Below the pieces are notes generated by a model. That model was not told the origin of the DNA and did no database searches. It saw only the letters and a program-made list of their open reading frames with translations. Both the position numbers and the translations under genes were made by a program. A stretch of 64,000 bases of DNA from Sphingomonas pokkalii (GTDB lineage Bacteria; Pseudomonadota; Alphaproteobacteria; Sphingomonadales; Sphingomonadaceae), in assembly GCF_003096275.1 (NCBI RefSeq), contig NZ_QENQ01000001.1, positions 3,928,009 through 3,992,008 on the forward strand, in the 5' to 3' direction. This document shows positions 7,902 through 15,706 of the stretch, piece after piece (position 1 is the first letter of the stretch; each line of letters opens with the position of its first letter).

Positions 7902-9953
7902 TCAGGGCAGGGCGGCGCGTAGTTCCTCGATCCAGGCGGTCGCCACGCTGTCCGATGGCGCGCGCCAATCGCCGCGCGGGCTGAGTGCGGCGGCACCGGA
8001 AACCTTCGGTCCGTTGGGCAGCGCCGAGCGCTTGAATTGGCTGGTCTGAAAGAATCGGAACAGGAAGCTCTCCAGCCATTTGGCGATCGTCGCCAGATCG
8101 TACTGGTTGCGGCCCTCGGTCGGAAAGCCGAGCGGCCACAGGCCCGCCGTCGCATCCTTCCAGGCGTGCCAGGCTAGGAACGCGACCTTGGACGGTTTTA
8201 ATCCGAACCGGGCGATATGGTGCAGGAAGAAATCGTGCAGTTCATAGGGACCGATCCGGTCTTGCGTGCTCTGCATCCTGCCATTGGCATCAGCGGGCAC
8301 CAGCTCCGGCGAAATCTCGGTATCGAGGATCGAGAGCAACACCGCCGCCGCCTCGCCGCCAAACTGACCGCTTTCGACGCTCCAGCGGATCAGATACTGA
8401 ATCAGCGTCTTCGGCACCCCGGCATTGACGCCGTAATGGCTCATCTGGTCGCCCACGCCATAGGTGGACCAGCCCAGCGCCAGTTCGGAAAGGTCACCCG
8501 TGCCGAGTACGAACCCGTGATGGTGGTTGGCGAGGCGGAACAGATAGTCTGTGCGCAGTCCGGCCTGAACGTTCTCGAACGTCACGTCGTATACGGGCGC
8601 ACCGTCCGCAAATGGATGGCCCAGATCGGTCAGCATCTGCCGGGCGGCGGGGCGAATGTCGATTTCCGCGCCGGTAATCCCGATCGCGCGCATCAGCGCC
8701 CAGGCGTTGGTTCGGGTGCCCTCGCTCGTCGCGAAGCCGGGCAGGGTATAGCCCAATATGTCGGTGCGGGGCCGGCCGAGCCGGTCCATCGCCTTGGCGG
8801 CGACGATCAGCGCATGGGTGGAATCCAGCCCGCCCGAGATGCCGATCACCAGCGTCTTGCTGCCGGTAGAGGCGATGCGTTGGCGCAGGCCCTCCACCTG
8901 GATGTTGAACGCCTCGTAGCAATCCTCTTCCAGTGCCGCGGGCGTGTTGGGAACGAAGGGGAAGCGGCGGATCGGGCGCAGCAGGCCGCGATCGGCGAAA
9001 TCGGGCTGATGCGCGAAGGCAATGTGGCGGAAGCGGGTCTCCGGATGGCCGGCGTTGCGGGCATTATCGTTGAAGGTGCCGTCACGCATCCGCTCCAGCC
9101 GCAGCCGTTCAAGGTCGAGATCGGCATAGGCGATCGCGTCGCTCCGCTCAAAACGCTGCGAGGCGGCGAGCTTCTCGCCGAATTCGTAGATCAATCCCTG
9201 GCCGTCCCAGGCGAGATCGGTGGTGCTTTCGCCCGGTCCGGAAGCGGAATAGAGATAGGCGGAGATGGTTCGTGCGCTTTGGGCCGCGCAAAGCAATTCT
9301 CGCTCGCGCCCCTTGCCGATCACGATGTTCGAAGCGGACAGGTTGCACAGCACCAGTGCTCCCGCCATCGCCCCTTCGGTGGAGGGGGGCTGGGGCGCCC
9401 AATAGTCTTCGCAGATCTCGATATGGAAGGTGAAGTCGGGCAGGTCTTCGGCCGCGAACAGCAGGTCTGGGCCGAAGGGTACGGTTTGCCCGGCGACAGT
9501 GATCTCCAGCTCGCGCAGGCCAAAGCCAGAAGCGAACCAGCGCTTCTCATAATATTCTCGGTAGTTCGGCAGATAGGTCTTCGGCACGACGCCAAGGATG
9601 CGGCCGCGGGCGATGGCGACCGCGCAATTATAGAGACGGCCGTTCCGCGCCAGTGCTGCACCGACCAGCAGCACCGGCTTCAGCGTCCGGCTCGCCTCGG
9701 CAATCGCAGCGATTCCGGCCTGGGTGGCGGTGAGGATCGCATCCTGCAAATGCAGGTCGTCGATTGCGTAGCTGGTAACGTTGAGTTCGGGGAATATGAG
9801 CAGGTCTGCGCCGGCCGCATCGCCCTGTTGGGCGAGCGCGATCGTCGCGCGGGCATTGGTGGCAGGATCGGCTACCGTGCCCACCGGGGTGCAAACGCCC
9901 GCCCGGATCAATCCGTGACGATGCAGCGCGAAAAACGGATGGGGATCGGCCAT
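7902..9953 (-). CDS. nadE: Glutamine-dependent NAD+ synthetase
   Basis: NadE makes NAD+ from nicotinate adenine dinucleotide, using ammonia from glutamine. The 683-residue, two-domain length marks the glutamine-hydrolysing form. The N-terminal nitrilase-type amidase has FPELNVTSYAIDDL (catalytic Glu), the lysine in GVVPKTYLPNYREYYEKRWF and the cysteine in IEICEDYWAP. The C-terminal synthetase has the ATP-binding loop GISGGLDSTHAL. The start at 9953 follows an AGGAGA ribosome site. It converges on the hybrid kinase gene with a six-base gap. It belongs to the same NAD pathway as pncB at 18.7 kb, though the two are not clustered. Confidence 0.95.
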   Translation of the reverse strand: MADPHPFFALHRHGLIRAGVCTPVGTVADPATNARATIALAQQGDAAGADLLIFPELNVTSYAIDDLHLQDAILTATQAGIAAIAEASRTLKPVLLVGAALARNGRLYNCAVAIARGRILGVVPKTYLPNYREYYEKRWFASGFGLRELEITVAGQTVPFGPDLLFAAEDLPDFTFHIEICEDYWAPQPPSTEGAMAGALVLCNLSASNIVIGKGRERELLCAAQSARTISAYLYSASGPGESTTDLAWDGQGLIYEFGEKLAASQRFERSDAIAYADLDLERLRLERMRDGTFNDNARNAGHPETRFRHIAFAHQPDFADRGLLRPIRRFPFVPNTPAALEEDCYEAFNIQVEGLRQRIASTGSKTLVIGISGGLDSTHALIVAAKAMDRLGRPRTDILGYTLPGFATSEGTRTNAWALMRAIGITGAEIDIRPAARQMLTDLGHPFADGAPVYDVTFENVQAGLRTDYLFRLANHHHGFVLGTGDLSELALGWSTYGVGDQMSHYGVNAGVPKTLIQYLIRWSVESGQFGGEAAAVLLSILDTEISPELVPADANGRMQSTQDRIGPYELHDFFLHHIARFGLKPSKVAFLAWHAWKDATAGLWPLGFPTEGRNQYDLATIAKWLESFLFRFFQTSQFKRSALPNGPKVSGAAALSPRGDWRAPSDSVATAWIEELRAALP

Positions 9954-10009
9954 GCCTGTCTCCTATGCCGGAGACCATGGCCTGCCAACCCCGTGCGCGC
10001 GATCCGCGA

Positions 10010-10732
10010 TCAGGCCTTTGCAGCGTAGATCATGCGGCCGGGGCCGAGGCGTTCGAACACCTTGGCCAGTTGGCGCTGGCCTACCGCGAAACAGCCCTGG
10101 CTGCGGCCGAGTTTTCCGTGCTTCGCGATCATGTCCGAATTCGCATACCAAGCGGAATGGATCACGATGGCGCGGGCGAGGGCATTGTTGTTGGTCGGGT
10201 CCAACCCGATCAGCCGCTGCGAGTCGCCGTGCTTGCCGACATAATAGTCGGCGGTGAGGAAGGCTCCTTCGCAGGTCGCTTCCGAATTGATCTGGTTGGA
10301 GAAGCGCTGCAGCACGCCGGTGTGTCCGGGATCAGACCCGATGCCATGCGATACCAGCAGGGTTTCGACTTCGCCCGTGCCCATGTTGACGAGGAAGAAA
10401 CGTGCTTCGGACGAAGGCAGCGAGAAATCTGCGATCGCGATCCGATCATGTGTGTCGACGCGCAGCGAGTGACGATCAAGCGCAGCGGTGGCGCGCTTGA
10501 ACAATTCGGGGCGGATCCCCTGCGGCGTCACCCGTGCGGCGGCGGCTACCCTGGGTGCCTGATTCAGTGGTGCCGCCGGCGGCACCGGGGGACGAGCCGG
10601 TGCCGGTGCGACCGAAGCCATCGTCGTTCCGATCGTGCGGGATGCGCAGGCCGAAACCGCCGCTCCGCCTGCCATGACCAGCGCGGACTTCAGCAGCGCC
10701 CGGCGCGATGTAATCGTAGCGTTGGAATCCAT
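10010..10732 (-). CDS. YkuD_2-type L,D-transpeptidase-like lipoprotein
   Basis: The 240-residue protein begins with a twin-arginine signal (ITSRRALLKSALVMAGGAAV) that ends in a lipobox-like VSAC, so it may be exported folded and lipid-anchored. The catalytic region carries SHGIGSDPGHTG, IVIHSAWYAN and SQGCFAVG; the last has the cysteine expected of L,D-transpeptidase catalytic domains in the YkuD_2 group. Such enzymes act on peptidoglycan stem peptides, or attach proteins to them, but activity in this subgroup is poorly known. The ATG at 10732 is preferred over an upstream in-frame one at 10777 because it puts the Tat motif near the N-terminus. It is 56 bases downstream of the nadE start region and may be transcribed upstream of nadE on the same strand. 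Confidence 0.82.
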   Translation of the reverse strand: MDSNATITSRRALLKSALVMAGGAAVSACASRTIGTTMASVAPAPARPPVPPAAPLNQAPRVAAAARVTPQGIRPELFKRATAALDRHSLRVDTHDRIAIADFSLPSSEARFFLVNMGTGEVETLLVSHGIGSDPGHTGVLQRFSNQINSEATCEGAFLTADYYVGKHGDSQRLIGLDPTNNNALARAIVIHSAWYANSDMIAKHGKLGRSQGCFAVGQRQLAKVFERLGPGRMIYAAKA

Positions 10733-11005
10733 GATATTTGTTCTGCGCCCGCAAATTTTTACCTGATGCCCTCGCAACCGTATAACAAAATCAGCGTTAA
10801 CAAGGGGATTGCCAATTGACGTGATCGCCGCAGTTCGCCGCGACTCCGGCCCGGTTCGCCGAAGCGACGTGCCGTGCCGATACAGCGTGCTTGGTTTCGA
10901 AGCGGTCCGGCGAATCGTTTTGCGTCATTCCGGCATCACCCGATCCGGTGCCGTTCGCGCGAAATTTGACTGGTTCCTGCCGCCGGGTTCGCTAGGGGGC
11001 GGCGC

Positions 11006-11635
11006 ATGACCATGACCTACGAACAGGCTATCGCGGCGCTGATCGAGACCGGACGGCGGCTGGATAACCGTGGCTGGGCGCCGGCGACCTCCGGCAATTA
11101 TTCGGCGCGGCTAGACGATGGCAGCATCGCGCTCACTGTATCTGGGCGACATAAAGGACGGCTGACGCGCGACGGCATCATGCGCGTGGATCTGGAAGGC
11201 CAGCCGCTTACTGCCGGCAAGCCTTCCGCCGAAACCGATCTGCACCTGGCGATCTACCGCCTGTTCCCCGAAGTTGGCGCGGTGCTGCACGGCCACTCGC
11301 CGGAGGCGGTTGGCCTCAGCCGCGCGGCGGCGGAAGCCGATGCCTGGATCTTGCGGGGGCACGAGATGCTGAAGGCCTATCCGGGCCACACCACCCACGC
11401 GGTCGAGGTTCGGCTGCCGATCGTCGAGAACAGCCAGGACATGGCCGTGATCGAAGCGGCGGTGCGGCCCGCGCTGCTGGCGCCGGGCGCTATTCCCGCG
11501 TATCTGATCCGCAGCCACGGGCTTTACGCCTGGGGCAAGGATGTGGACGAGGCCGAGCGGGTGCTGGAAGCGACCGAATGGATGATCGCTGCCGAGCGCG
11601 CCGAACGCGGCTTCAGACAGGCATGGACACGATGA
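11006..11635 (+). CDS. mtnB: Methylthioribulose-1-phosphate dehydratase MtnB
   Basis: MtnB dehydrates methylthioribulose-1-phosphate in the methionine salvage pathway. The 209-residue protein is an aldolase class II-type fold with [12 protein letters not shown] near the start, the zinc ligand pair HGHSPEA, the substrate region [13 protein letters not shown], and a third histidine in [11 protein letters not shown]. It is the first gene of a tight operon mtnB-mtnD-mtnC-mtnA. ATG codons at 11006 and 11012 are both possible. The 273 bases upstream (10733-11005) contain no gene I can support, and I saw no SAM-type riboswitch there. Confidence 0.94.
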   Translation: MTMTYEQAIAALIETGRRLDNRGWAPATSGNYSARLDDGSIALTVSGRHKGRLTRDGIMRVDLEGQPLTAGKPSAETDLHLAIYRLFPEVGAVLHGHSPEAVGLSRAAAEADAWILRGHEMLKAYPGHTTHAVEVRLPIVENSQDMAVIEAAVRPALLAPGAIPAYLIRSHGLYAWGKDVDEAERVLEATEWMIAAERAERGFRQAWTR

Positions 11636-12180
11636 GCCATCTGCGACTTTATCCCGAATCCGGTGGCGCTGCGATCCTGGATACCGCCGACGCCGGCGCG
11701 ATCGCGGATGCGCTGGCGGCGATTGACGTGCGGTTCGAGCAATGGACCTCTCGGCCTATTCCGCCAGATGCCGACCAGGAAGCGGTGCTGGCCGCCTTCG
11801 CACCGGAAGTGGCCCGGTTGAAGGCTGAGCAGGGCTATCGATCGGTCGACGTGATCCGCATGGCGCCCGATCACCCGGACCGGGAGGCGCTGCGCGCCAA
11901 GTTCCTGTCTGAACACCGTCATACCGAGGATGAGGTACGCTTCTTCGTTGAGGGCGAGGGGCTGTTCACGCTGCATGTCGAGGATCGCGTATACGCCGTG
12001 CTGTGCACCGAGGGCGACCTGATCTCCGTGCCGGCGGGAACGCCACACTGGTTCGACATGGGGCCGCATCCGCGTTTTACGGCGATCCGACTGTTCACCA
12101 ATCCCGATGGCTGGATCGCCCAGTTCACCGGCGATCCGATCGCCGATCGTTTCCCGCGTCACGCGCCCGTCACCGCCTGA
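11632..12180 (+). CDS. mtnD: Acireductone dioxygenase MtnD
   Basis: MtnD oxidises acireductone; the iron form gives formate and the 2-keto acid precursor of methionine. The 182-residue cupin has the metal-binding set [12 protein letters not shown] (two His and a Glu) and the second-motif histidine in [11 protein letters not shown]. The start at 11632 overlaps the mtnB stop as ATGA, which fits the usual ~180-residue length; an in-frame ATG at 11623 is an alternative. The gene is part of the mtn operon and is followed 24 bases later by mtnC. Whether the enzyme uses iron (productive) or nickel (carbon monoxide forming) cannot be read from sequence. Confidence 0.94.
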   Translation: MSHLRLYPESGGAAILDTADAGAIADALAAIDVRFEQWTSRPIPPDADQEAVLAAFAPEVARLKAEQGYRSVDVIRMAPDHPDREALRAKFLSEHRHTEDEVRFFVEGEGLFTLHVEDRVYAVLCTEGDLISVPAGTPHWFDMGPHPRFTAIRLFTNPDGWIAQFTGDPIADRFPRHAPVTA

Positions 12181-12204
12181 GCGCGGCCAACTGGAATCTT
12201 TGCC

Positions 12205-12837
12205 ATGACCCAGCCCAAGGCCGTCCTGCTCGATATCGAGGGGACCACAAGCAGCATCGCCTTTGTGACGGAGGTACTATTTCCTTATGCTGTCAAGCAT
12301 TTGGCGGAATATATTGCAGATCATTCCGAAGTGGTGGTGCCGATCCTGGCCGAGGTGCCGGGCGACGACAAGGTCGCCACGTTGCTCGAATGGATCGCCG
12401 AGGATCGCAAGGCCACGCCGCTCAAGACCCTGCAGGGGCTGATCTGGGCGCAGGGCTACGCGGAGGGCACGCTCAAGGGCCATGTCTATCCCGATACGCC
12501 AGAGGCGCTCCGTCGCTGGTACACCGCCGGTGTGGCGGTCTACATCTATTCGTCCGGGTCGATCGCGGCGCAGAAGCTGATCTTCGGACATTCGATCGCG
12601 GGTGACTTGACGCCCATGCTCTCGGGCTATTTCGATACCACGACAGGGTCCAAGCGCGAAGCGGAGAGCTATACGAGGATTGCCGCCGCAACAGGTTGCG
12701 ATCCTGAGAAATTGCTTTTCGTTTCTGACATGCAGGCCGAGATCGATGCGGCACGTGCGGCGGGGATGGGCGCACTGCTGATCGATCGCAACGGCGGTCC
12801 CGCCGACATTCATTCCCTCGCGGAGATTCGCCTGTGA
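12205..12837 (+). CDS. mtnC: Enolase-phosphatase E1 (MtnC)
   Basis: MtnC enolises and dephosphorylates 2,3-diketo-5-methylthiopentyl-1-phosphate to acireductone, the substrate of MtnD. The 210-residue HAD-family protein starts VLLDIEGTTSSIAFV, carrying the nucleophile motif DxEGTT. YIYSSGSIAAQKLIF supplies HAD motif II, and LLFVSDMQAEIDAARAAGM supplies the acidic motif. Its stop overlaps the GTG start of mtnA (GTGA), so translation is probably coupled. Length and motif order are canonical. Confidence 0.95.
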   Translation: MTQPKAVLLDIEGTTSSIAFVTEVLFPYAVKHLAEYIADHSEVVVPILAEVPGDDKVATLLEWIAEDRKATPLKTLQGLIWAQGYAEGTLKGHVYPDTPEALRRWYTAGVAVYIYSSGSIAAQKLIFGHSIAGDLTPMLSGYFDTTTGSKREAESYTRIAAATGCDPEKLLFVSDMQAEIDAARAAGMGALLIDRNGGPADIHSLAEIRL

Positions 12838-13880
12838 TCCTGGAAGGCCGGCACACCCGTTCGATCGCGCGCACGACGGACGGGAAGGGGATCCGCATCC
12901 TCGACCAGCGCCAGCTCCCCTGGGAAATCCGCTGGGCCGAGTTGCGCGACGTCGATGCCGCTGCTGTCGCGATCCGCGAGATGTGGACGCGCGGTGCGCC
13001 GATGATCGGGGCCACCGCCGCCTATGGCCTTGCCATGGCGCTCGCGGTCGATGCCGGCGATGCTGGTATGGATGTGGCGTACGATACCCTCGTCGAGACG
13101 CGGCCCACCGCGATCAATCTGCGCTGGGCGCTCGATCAGGTGCGTGCAGCGGTGGCGGGGTTGCCCCCGGCCGAGCGCGCCGCCGCCGCCTTCGCGCGCG
13201 CCGATGCTATCTGCGACGAGGATGCCGGGCTGTGTCGTTCCATTGGCGAGCATGGCCTGGCGTTGCTGCGCAGCCTCCACGCGAAGAACCCTGGTCGGCC
13301 GCTCAACATCCTCACCCATTGCAATGCGGGTTGGCTGGCGACGGTGGATTATGGCACTGCAACCGCGCCAATCTATCTTGCGCACGACGCCGGAATTCCG
13401 GTGCATGTCTGGGTCGATGAGACCCGCCCGCGCAACCAGGGCGCGCTCCTCACAGCCTTCGAGTTGCGCAATCACGGTGTGCCGCACACGGTGATTGCCG
13501 ACAATGCCGGTGGGCTGCTGATGATGCAGGGGCAGGTCGACGCAGTGATCGTCGGCACCGACCGGGTGACGGCGAATGGCGATGTCTGCAACAAGATCGG
13601 CACCTATCTGAAGGCGCTGGCCGCACGCGACAATGGCGTGCCCTTCTACGTCGCGCTGCCGTATACGACCTTCGATCCGGCCACCGCGCGCGGTGCGGAT
13701 ATCCCGATCGAGGCGCGATCGGCCGAGGAAGTGACGCGACTTACCGGACCGGACGAGAATGGCCGGATCGCGACGATCCGCGTCACCGATTCTTTCGCCC
13801 TCAATCCAGCCTTCGACGTGACGCCGGCGCGGCTGGTGACCGGCTACATCACAGAGCGCGGGGTGCTGGAGCGCATCTGA
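12834..13880 (+). CDS. mtnA: Methylthioribose-1-phosphate isomerase MtnA
   Basis: MtnA converts methylthioribose-1-phosphate to methylthioribulose-1-phosphate, the substrate of MtnB. The 348-residue protein belongs to the eIF2B-alpha-like isomerases. It shows the family RGAPMIGATAAYGLA segment, the catalytic cysteine in LTHCNAGWLATV, and the aspartate in IVGTDRVTANGDVCNKIG. The GTG start at 12834 overlaps the mtnC stop by four bases. It is the last gene of the operon and ends four bases before a convergent aminotransferase. The kinase or phosphorylase that makes its substrate (mtnK or mtnP) is not in this window. Confidence 0.95.
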   Translation: MILEGRHTRSIARTTDGKGIRILDQRQLPWEIRWAELRDVDAAAVAIREMWTRGAPMIGATAAYGLAMALAVDAGDAGMDVAYDTLVETRPTAINLRWALDQVRAAVAGLPPAERAAAAFARADAICDEDAGLCRSIGEHGLALLRSLHAKNPGRPLNILTHCNAGWLATVDYGTATAPIYLAHDAGIPVHVWVDETRPRNQGALLTAFELRNHGVPHTVIADNAGGLLMMQGQVDAVIVGTDRVTANGDVCNKIGTYLKALAARDNGVPFYVALPYTTFDPATARGADIPIEARSAEEVTRLTGPDENGRIATIRVTDSFALNPAFDVTPARLVTGYITERGVLERI

Positions 13881-13884
13881 ATGG

Positions 13885-15039
13885 TCAGGCGAGCGCCTTG
13901 CGCCATGCCTGTACCCGCGCGATCGCCTCGTCCAGCACCGCGTCTTCCTTGACGAAGCAGAAACGGACGACATTGGTCACCGGGGCCTCGCTATAGAAGG
14001 CCGAGACGGGGATGGTCGCGACCCGTGCCTCGTCGACCAGCCTCTCGCTGAAGGTCACATCGTCGAGCGCGATGCTCGAGGCGGTGAGGTCCACCGAAAG
14101 AAAATAGGTTGCGGCGCTCGGCAGCACCGCAAAGCCTGCCGCCCGTAGACCCGACGCCAGCCGGTCGCGTCCTGCCTGAAAGCGCAAGCGGGCGTCGCGA
14201 ATCCAGTCGTCCTGGGTCGTCAGCCCCTCGGCCACGGCCCATTGCAGGTTAGGCGGCGTGGTGAAGGTGAGGAACTGGTGCGCCTTGGCCAGCACGCGGG
14301 CAAGCGGTGGGGCGGCGCACATCCAGCCCACCTTGAAGCCGGTGAGCGCGAACACCTTGCCCGCGCTGCCGATCTTCACGGTGCGTTCGCGCATGCCCGG
14401 AAAGTCGATCAGCGGCAAATGGCGGGCGCCGTCGAAGGTCACCTGCTCCCACACCTCGTCGCAGATCGCAGTGAGGTCGTGCGCGACGCAGAAATCGGCG
14501 AGCATCGCCAGATCCTCGGCGCCGGTCATCGTCGCGGCCGGGTTCAGTGGGTTGTTGAGCAGGATCAACCGGGTCCTGGGCGTTACCGCCGCTTCCAGTG
14601 CAGCGCGCTCGATCCGCCATTCGGGCGGGCGGAGCCGCACGAAGCGCGGCACGCCGCCCGCGCGGCGGATCAACGGCACATATGCGTCGTACAGGGGCTG
14701 GAAGCAGACCACTTCGTCACCGGGTTCGATCAGCGCGAGGAGCGCAGCCGCGAGCGCTTCGGTAGCGCCTGAGGTGACGATGACCTCTTCGACGGTCAGG
14801 TTCAGGCCCTGATGTCGCGCATAGTGATCAGCAACCGCCTGACGGAGTTCCGGCAGGCCTGCCATCGGCGGATATTGGTTCGATCGCTCCAGCAATGCGC
14901 GGGCGCCAGCCGCCAATACCGCCTCCGGGCCGCGGCCGTCGGCAAAGCCTTGGCCCAGGTTGATGGCGCCGGTCGCGCGTGCGCGCGCGGACATGGCTTC
15001 GAAGATGGTGGTGCCCATCCGGGAATAGATCGGGTTCAT
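13885..15039 (-). CDS. PLP aminotransferase, probable MtnE-type methionine transaminase
   Basis: This 384-residue class I/II aminotransferase has the fold-type I landmarks: SGATEALAAALLAL for cofactor phosphate binding, NNPLNPA, CDEVWEQVTF, and the Schiff-base lysine in KIGSAGKVFALTGFKVGW. It resembles the YbdL/kynurenine aminotransferase branch, several members of which transaminate methionine or 4-methylthio-2-oxobutanoate. Its position, convergent on the mtn operon with only a four-base gap, makes the last step of methionine salvage the natural guess. The start at 15039 (MNPIYSRMG) is chosen over an upstream in-frame ATG at 15099. Class and cofactor are secure; the substrate is inference. 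Confidence 0.8.
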   Translation of the reverse strand: MNPIYSRMGTTIFEAMSARARATGAINLGQGFADGRGPEAVLAAGARALLERSNQYPPMAGLPELRQAVADHYARHQGLNLTVEEVIVTSGATEALAAALLALIEPGDEVVCFQPLYDAYVPLIRRAGGVPRFVRLRPPEWRIERAALEAAVTPRTRLILLNNPLNPAATMTGAEDLAMLADFCVAHDLTAICDEVWEQVTFDGARHLPLIDFPGMRERTVKIGSAGKVFALTGFKVGWMCAAPPLARVLAKAHQFLTFTTPPNLQWAVAEGLTTQDDWIRDARLRFQAGRDRLASGLRAAGFAVLPSAATYFLSVDLTASSIALDDVTFSERLVDEARVATIPVSAFYSEAPVTNVVRFCFVKEDAVLDEAIARVQAWRKALA

Positions 15040-15136
15040 CGCAATGTCGCTATTGCGGGTTGCGGTTCCGGGTTGCAACCCGGGCCGGATCGGTCGCATG
15101 AATAGGGCTGGATCGTAGCCGCGTAGTCAAAGGAAG

Positions 15137-15367
15137 ATGATGAGCAGCAAGCCGCCCGTGTCCGAACAATCCCAACCTCCCGCAACCGGGGCAGAGCCGC
15201 CGCATGAAGGCGAGGCGATCGCGGTCGCCAAGGAACTTGCCGAGGCCAAGCGGCGACGGCTGCCCAGCAACCGCCAGATCGGCATGGGTGCGGCGATCGG
15301 CGTCGGGTCTGCCGCGATCGTCGCCGGGCTGCTCTATTGGCGCGGCGGCCGCAAAGACCGGAAGTAA
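15137..15367 (+). CDS. Small membrane protein of unknown function
   Basis: The 76-residue product has a proline-rich hydrophilic N-terminal half, a basic stretch (AKRRRLPSNRQ) and one hydrophobic segment at about residues 49-67 (GMGAAIGVGSAAIVAGLLYW), ending in a positively charged tail. This suggests a single-pass inner membrane protein with its C-terminus in the cytoplasm. I do not recognise a family. It is divergent from the aminotransferase gene, whose start is about 100 bases away. ATG codons at 15137 and 15140 are both possible. Codon usage and the clear membrane segment support a real gene. Confidence 0.55.
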   Translation: MMSSKPPVSEQSQPPATGAEPPHEGEAIAVAKELAEAKRRRLPSNRQIGMGAAIGVGSAAIVAGLLYWRGGRKDRK

Positions 15368-15706
15368 TCCCAATATCCGTTTCCTGGGACGCGGTCGTGT
15401 CGCGGATGGCCTCGCCCCAAGCGCTTTCCTCCCCCCGCACGGCGCCGCTTGGCTGCGCTGGACGGTGAATCTACCATCAACCTTTAGGTATATGTCCGGG
15501 AGATTGTTTCGGGTGTCGGTGACCGATCGGTAAGGTATCGTTACTATAATGCGCTAGACCAGACCGGAAACGGGTTGGGAGTAGTGCGTGTCTCCGGCTT
15601 TCGCCAGATACGTGTAGCTCGCTTCCCCATCCGATCGCGGTGGCTTGTCCATCGCGATCGGTCCGGATCAATGCAGTAGCGCCAGACCGTATCGGAAAGA
15701 CCAGAA
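15368..15706 (+). promoter_or_regulatory. Leader region of the chemoreceptor gene
   Basis: This 339-base stretch has no supportable gene. It holds a perfect TATAAT at 15545-15550 with only a weak -35 region upstream, and a nine-base inverted repeat (CCGATCGCG at 15631-15639, CGCGATCGG at 15653-15661) with a 13-base spacer. If the TATAAT is used, the chemoreceptor mRNA has a leader of about 150 bases containing this stem. Confidence 0.35.

Noticed and set aside
10733-11005. SAM-type riboswitch ahead of the methionine salvage genes
   Set aside because: I looked for conserved SAM-I, SAM-II and SAM/SAH elements and found none that fit.
10809-11009. 66-codon frame before mtnB
   Set aside because: It ends inside the mtnB start, has no ribosome site and no protein-like features; better seen as leader DNA.
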